DNA from: Candidatus Zixiibacteriota bacterium
GTDB taxonomy: Bacteria > Zixibacteria > MSB-5A5 > GN15 > FEB-12
DNA: 17,993 nucleotides
Assembly: GCA_023132995.1 (NCBI GenBank)
Contig: JAGLXI010000183.1
Span: forward strand, 1-17,993
Direction of reading: 5' to 3'
Position 1 is the stretch's first letter, and each line of letters begins with the position of its first letter. Below the pieces are notes generated by a model. That model did not search any database. It was given only the letters and a program-made list of their open reading frames with translations, and was not told the DNA's origin. This document shows positions 14,587 to 17,993 of the stretch, piece by piece. The translations under genes were made by a program, and so were the position numbers.

Positions 14587-15075
14587 TTACTGTGGGTCAA
14601 TCAGGAACAGCACCTGCCCAAACTCCACCGGTTGAGCGTTCTCCGCAAGGATCTTCACCACGCGGCCACTGACCTCGGACTCGATTTCGTTCATGAGCTT
14701 CATCGCTTCCACAATACAGACCACCTGCCCCACTGTGATCTTCTCGTTTGGCGACACGTATGGCGAGGCTTCCGGCGAAGGGGCGGTGTAGAACGTGCCT
14801 ACCATTGGGGATTTTATTTCAACGTAGCGGTTCGTATCTTCCGCAGGCACCGACTCGGCCGGAGCCGGCGTGGGCGCAGATGGCCCCGGCGTGACGGCTG
14901 CCGAAGGTGTTGCCGCCACCGATGTCATCACCGCCGGCGCCGGACTGCTGCCGTTGGTGGAACCGCTCGCTCTCTGGACTACTTTCACTCTCCGCCCCCA
15001 ACTGGAGACTTCAAGCGACTCAATCTCGGACTCCTCAACGAGTCTGATAAGTTTCTTAATAAAGTTCGTATTCAT
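14587..15075 (-). CDS. accB: Biotin carboxyl carrier protein of acetyl-CoA carboxylase
   Basis: The 162-residue carrier holds the biotin that AccC carboxylates. The N-terminal helix FIKKLIRLVEESEIESLEV matches AccB. A Pro/Ala-rich flexible linker spans about 40-80. The biotinyl domain runs from about 84 to 161, with the attachment lysine K126 in VEAMKLMNEIE. The biotinyl domain starts VEIKSPMVGTFYTAPSPEASPYV, which contains the 'thumb' insert characteristic of AccB. GAGG lies about six bases before the ATG at 15075. It is separated from pepP by 97 bases and from accC by pilT. Confidence 0.96.
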   Translation of the reverse strand: MNTNFIKKLIRLVEESEIESLEVSSWGRRVKVVQRASGSTNGSSPAPAVMTSVAATPSAAVTPGPSAPTPAPAESVPAEDTNRYVEIKSPMVGTFYTAPSPEASPYVSPNEKITVGQVVCIVEAMKLMNEIESEVSGRVVKILAENAQPVEFGQVLFLIDPQ

Positions 15076-15172
15076 TTCCCACCTCTACGGCCATCTCGAT
15101 CAAAACACAACCTCCGGGGATCAGGCCATCAATCTGACTAAAACCAACGGTTCAAAGTATAGAATCATGCCG

Positions 15173-16258
15173 TCACAGTTCCAACAAGTTTTTTGGCGCC
15201 CGGTTCAGTACTCTCGCGCCGGTACTGGTAACGACTACGTCGTCCTCGATTCGCACCCCTCCCCAACCGGAAATATAGATGCCTGGCTCAATAGTTATCA
15301 CATTGTTTACCATCAGCTTGTCTTCGGAGACAGCAGCTACGCGTGGACCTGTGTGGATCGGATCGTAAAATACGCCGATTCCATGGCCGGTGCCGTGACC
15401 GAAGTTCTTGCCATAACCGGCCCTGGTGATGATCTTGCGGCAAACGTCGTCCACCGCCTTGGCCATCACGCCCGCCCTGACCTTGCGGATGCCCGCCTTC
15501 TGGGCCTTCAAAACCAGGTTGTAGATCTTCTTCTGTCGGGCTGTGGCCTTGCCGCAGACAACGGTGCGGGTCATATCCGACACATAGCCCTTGTACACGG
15601 CGCCGAAGTCAAAGGTAATGAACTCCCCTTTCTTGATCTTCTTGCTGGAAGCTTCACCGTGCGGCAACGCCGACCGATAGCCGGAGGCAACAATCGAGTC
15701 AAAAGCCGGCTTTGACGACCCAAGCATCTTCATTTGGTACTCCAGTTCGGCCGCTATCTCGCGTTCCCGGACTCCCGGCTGAATCAGATTGAGAACCCGC
15801 TCAAAGGCGGTATCTCCTATCTCGACCGCCCGGGCTATCAGTTCGACCTCCTTCTTGTCCTTGACCCAGCCCAGGTTGGAAAGAAGCTTGTCGGCCGGCA
15901 CCAGCAGCGCCTCCGGCAGCGCTGCCTGCATGCGGTCACGGTCGGCGACGGAGAGGTGAGAATTGCTGTACCCGTACTTAACGTTCTTCTGATTCAACTG
16001 GGGGAACTTGGTCAGGCAGGCAATCAGATCACCCTTGTCCATGACATTGACCCGGGCCCCTTTTACCTCCTTTTTCGACTGATCGGAATAGCGGAAATCG
16101 GTCAGAAACAAGGCTGTCTTAGCGGTGATGACCAAAAGCCCGTTGGAGCCGGTGTAACCGCAAAGGTAGCGGATTCGATCACGGCGTGTGATAATCACTC
16201 CATCGAGATTCTCACTGCGGGCTTTCTTTCTCAGGGCGGCGATGCGAACTGCTGACAT
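15173..16258 (-). CDS. Xaa-Pro aminopeptidase-like M24 metallopeptidase
   Basis: It is likely a cytoplasmic dipeptidase or aminopeptidase that cleaves X-Pro bonds. The 361 residues comprise a creatinase-like N-terminal domain (1-125) and a pita-bread C-terminal domain. All five metal ligands are visible: D217 (TFDFG), D228 (SDMTR), H292 (GHGTGHGIG), E324 (TIEPGIY) and E338 (RIEDD). ATG at 16258 is selected because AAGGA lies eight bases upstream and the start follows the TPR gene stop (TGACATG); an upstream in-frame TTG at 16300 would overlap that gene and lacks support. PepP/PepQ-type genes commonly sit before efp-accB-accC; here accB follows directly and efp is absent. Confidence 0.9.
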   Translation of the reverse strand: MSAVRIAALRKKARSENLDGVIITRRDRIRYLCGYTGSNGLLVITAKTALFLTDFRYSDQSKKEVKGARVNVMDKGDLIACLTKFPQLNQKNVKYGYSNSHLSVADRDRMQAALPEALLVPADKLLSNLGWVKDKKEVELIARAVEIGDTAFERVLNLIQPGVREREIAAELEYQMKMLGSSKPAFDSIVASGYRSALPHGEASSKKIKKGEFITFDFGAVYKGYVSDMTRTVVCGKATARQKKIYNLVLKAQKAGIRKVRAGVMAKAVDDVCRKIITRAGYGKNFGHGTGHGIGVFYDPIHTGPRVAAVSEDKLMVNNVITIEPGIYISGWGGVRIEDDVVVTSTGARVLNRAPKNLLEL

Positions 16259-16259
16259 G

Positions 16260-16895
16260 TCAGTGTTCCTTATGCTTGATGCTTTGTTCTGCTTTCGCAA
16301 GTTTTTCCGTCAACCGGGAGTTCTGCCGTTTCTCGCCAAGAGAGCGGTAGACCTCGGCAGCCAGGCGGGGATACCCCTGATCCATGTAGAGATCACCGAT
16401 TGTCTCCGTGAAGAATGGAATCCTGCGTAGCGGATGTTCCGTCCTTGGGGACGCTGCTTTCTCCGTGGAACGGGTAAGCGTTATGGTGCGCGTTTTTTCC
16501 CGGTCGACGCGGGTCAGATCGGATTTCAGCCCGCGGCACTCCGGGTCGATTTCCAGTATGCGCTGGTAGTGTGCCAAGGCGCCTATCTCATCACCATCGG
16601 CGAACTTAAGGTCGCCTAAGTATTTCAGTGCCACCAGGTTATCCGGATCGCGCGACAGCACGTGATAGAACTGCTCGGCGGCAGCTTCAACCTGCCCGGC
16701 GTGAAACAAAACCCGGGCGTAGATCAGTCTGCCCGCAACCAGACCCCGCTCCTGTGACAGGTTGTCCAGGCATATCTCCATCGCCCGCGAATACCTGCCC
16801 TCAGCTAAGAACCTGGCTGCCAGTGCCGGCCAGTAGCCGCCGGCGGCAAGCTGATCGGAGACAGTCTTGCCCTGCTCGTCGGTTGGTTTGAACAT
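16260..16895 (-). CDS. Tetratricopeptide-repeat protein
   Basis: The 211-residue product has no signal peptide or membrane segment. Three or four TPR-like helix pairs occupy about 18-125 (ALAARFLAEGRYSRAMEICLD, LIYARVLFHAGQVEAAAEQF, VALKYLGDLKFADGDEIGAL), a charged linker follows, and one more unit lies near the end (TETIGDLYMDQGYPRLAAEVYRSL). It is likely a scaffold for protein contacts; the partner is unknown. The ATG at 16895 is the best guess; an ATG at 16916 and a TTG at 16982 are also in frame, and none has a strong ribosome site. The stop is one base before the aminopeptidase start, so these two genes are coupled. Confidence 0.7.
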   Translation of the reverse strand: MFKPTDEQGKTVSDQLAAGGYWPALAARFLAEGRYSRAMEICLDNLSQERGLVAGRLIYARVLFHAGQVEAAAEQFYHVLSRDPDNLVALKYLGDLKFADGDEIGALAHYQRILEIDPECRGLKSDLTRVDREKTRTITLTRSTEKAASPRTEHPLRRIPFFTETIGDLYMDQGYPRLAAEVYRSLGEKRQNSRLTEKLAKAEQSIKHKEH

Positions 16896-16978
16896 CGCCT
16901 GACAAGAAACATCCATCACACGAAAAAAGCAAGGGCACACTGAGACGTGGGCAGTGTTGACGGGTCGGCGAGTACCAG

Positions 16979-17989
16979 TCAAGAGCCCTGCTTATTCGCC
17001 TCAGCAACCAGTTCCGCAGAGACCAAAGGTTTGTACCATTGTGTTAACTCATCCCACTCTGCGTTGCGGGGAATGTCACGATCGTCGAGGGACTCGTTTT
17101 CCATTGTGGATGCCCATGTGGCCTCGCACGTTCTTCTTGGATGCTTCGCAATATGTGAGTCGTAGAAACTCTGGTGAGTAGAACTGTGATGTGTATGAAT
17201 GAAATCGCTCCAAGTAGCCCTTAGCTGCTCCTCGCTCTGGATATCAATGAACTCGGTCTCTTCATAGCTCCGGCTCAGAGCTGGTCCCCATGCCTCCTTC
17301 ATGAGACGGCAGGCCTCGATGTCAGACGTGGGTGCGCTGTATCCAAATACAGTCAGAACGTATGCAGATTGCAAGCACCTCTGAAGCGCATCCCATTGAA
17401 CCTTGAGAAAAGGGTACTTGGTGTAGTCCTTCTGCGAGACGGGGTATAGAAGCTCAGAATCAGTGTAATATACATGACATTTAGGACATCGGGAGTCTCT
17501 CGGTCCCATTTGCCTGTGATTTTCACAGTAGCCGATGGACACATTGCCGTGTAAGAATGCTGCTCTGGGCATTATAGCTCTCAACCGATTTCTCTTGAGA
17601 GCAAGAGACAAGAAAGGGTCCCAATTGAACGTGGCTATGAGGTCTTTCTTCCTTAGGGACAGAACAAGATGATCGTAGAGCGTTGGTTGGTCAGGCAACT
17701 CGAGCGACGAGAAGTACTGGCGTATTCTGTCTTCGATGAGCCTCAGGGTCTCCAACTCACCGGCACTGTGAAGGTTGCTATAGAGTTCCTCGAAGTTACG
17801 ATCTGAATACCGGCAACCTGCTTCAAGCAAGATAGGCTCAAGACCGACGACTTCTACTATGCTGTCCATCAAGGGAACCCTCCTGCCGTGTCTGTCCCCA
17901 TTTGGAAATGCCTGCAGACTCGCTCCTGCCCCAAGGATAAGTACATGAGGCCTGAATATGGATAATTCTGTCGTAAGCTTCCCTGTCAA
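16979..17989 (-). CDS. SIR2-like NAD-binding protein, candidate defence NADase
   Basis: The frame runs to the window edge; a TTG at 17989 is a possible start, but the true one may lie outside. Counted from it, the protein has 336 residues with sirtuin-type motifs in order: GAGAS (20-24) for NAD binding, TFNWDP with N122 and D124, LHGN with the likely catalytic H147, a zinc site C155-x2-H158-x9-C168-x2-C171, and GYSAPTSD (216-223). This fits the SIR2-like families found in bacterial antiphage proteins such as ThsA and the DSR proteins, many of which destroy NAD, more than protein deacetylases, which carry a TQNID motif. The C-terminal third (about 250-336) is not recognised; it could be a sensor or interaction part. 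Spot GC counts (45%, 45%, 53% in three 60-base lines) are below the 60% or so of the core genes, which suggests transfer. It ends 83 bases before the TPR gene. Confidence 0.78.
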   Translation of the reverse strand: MTGKLTTELSIFRPHVLILGAGASLQAFPNGDRHGRRVPLMDSIVEVVGLEPILLEAGCRYSDRNFEELYSNLHSAGELETLRLIEDRIRQYFSSLELPDQPTLYDHLVLSLRKKDLIATFNWDPFLSLALKRNRLRAIMPRAAFLHGNVSIGYCENHRQMGPRDSRCPKCHVYYTDSELLYPVSQKDYTKYPFLKVQWDALQRCLQSAYVLTVFGYSAPTSDIEACRLMKEAWGPALSRSYEETEFIDIQSEEQLRATWSDFIHTHHSSTHQSFYDSHIAKHPRRTCEATWASTMENESLDDRDIPRNAEWDELTQWYKPLVSAELVAEANKQGS

Positions 17990-17993
17990 GTAG

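Noticed and set aside
1..17993. tRNA, rRNA or glycine riboswitch
   Set aside because: I saw no tRNA cloverleaf, rRNA segment or tandem glycine aptamer before accC or the gcv genes; a dedicated search such as tRNAscan or Infernal was not possible.

Overview
This is a dense, moderately GC-rich bacterial window (spot counts of about 60% GC across the core genes). Apart from the first gene, every gene lies on the minus strand. A protein built almost only of dockerin-like repeats of the style 'GDVDNDGQI..ADLDYLVEY...GGPAPP' opens the window. Such repeats are frequent in Zixibacteria and related candidate phyla of the FCB neighbourhood, so I infer an organism of that kind. This rests on style and gene content, not on a database search.

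Layout from left to right. Positions 1-1770 hold a strong promoter and the secreted repeat protein, with a 468-bp tandem DNA repeat inside the gene. A bidirectional terminator (1806-1845) separates it from the convergent pyrimidine operon pyrR-pyrB-pyrC (4767 down to 1896; genes overlap as ATGA and TAATG). A consensus promoter lies 5' of pyrR. The leader of about 250 nt carries a hairpin that closely matches the PyrR RNA-binding loop, next to a second structured domain. Upstream is a two-domain ECF-type ABC ATPase with no transport partners in view (6587-5079), preceded by a 12-bp hairpin.

Positions 13074-6663 look like one long unit: accC (biotin carboxylase), gcvH, gcvPA, two small paralogous zinc-ribbon/DUF2007-like proteins, a thioredoxin-TPR lipoprotein and gcvPB. 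The glycine decarboxylase P-protein is split in two, and the genes for its halves are separated by the three accessory genes. No gcvT or lpd is present in the window. A promoter-like pair (13143-13171) lies in the 330-nt gap before accC.

Further right, a pepP-like aminopeptidase, accB (biotin carboxyl carrier protein) and pilT (twitching/retraction ATPase) follow in transcription order. This resembles the widespread pepP-efp-accB-accC cluster, but efp is missing and pilT lies between accB and accC. A TPR protein precedes pepP. At the right edge is a lower-GC gene for a SIR2-like protein with NAD-binding, catalytic Asn/His and zinc motifs. It is a candidate defence NADase and possibly acquired by transfer; its 5' end may lie outside the window.

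The most interesting items are the PyrR leader RNA, the zinc-ribbon pair and redox lipoprotein embedded in the glycine cleavage operon, the SIR2-like gene, and the mosaic repeat structure of the dockerin-like gene.
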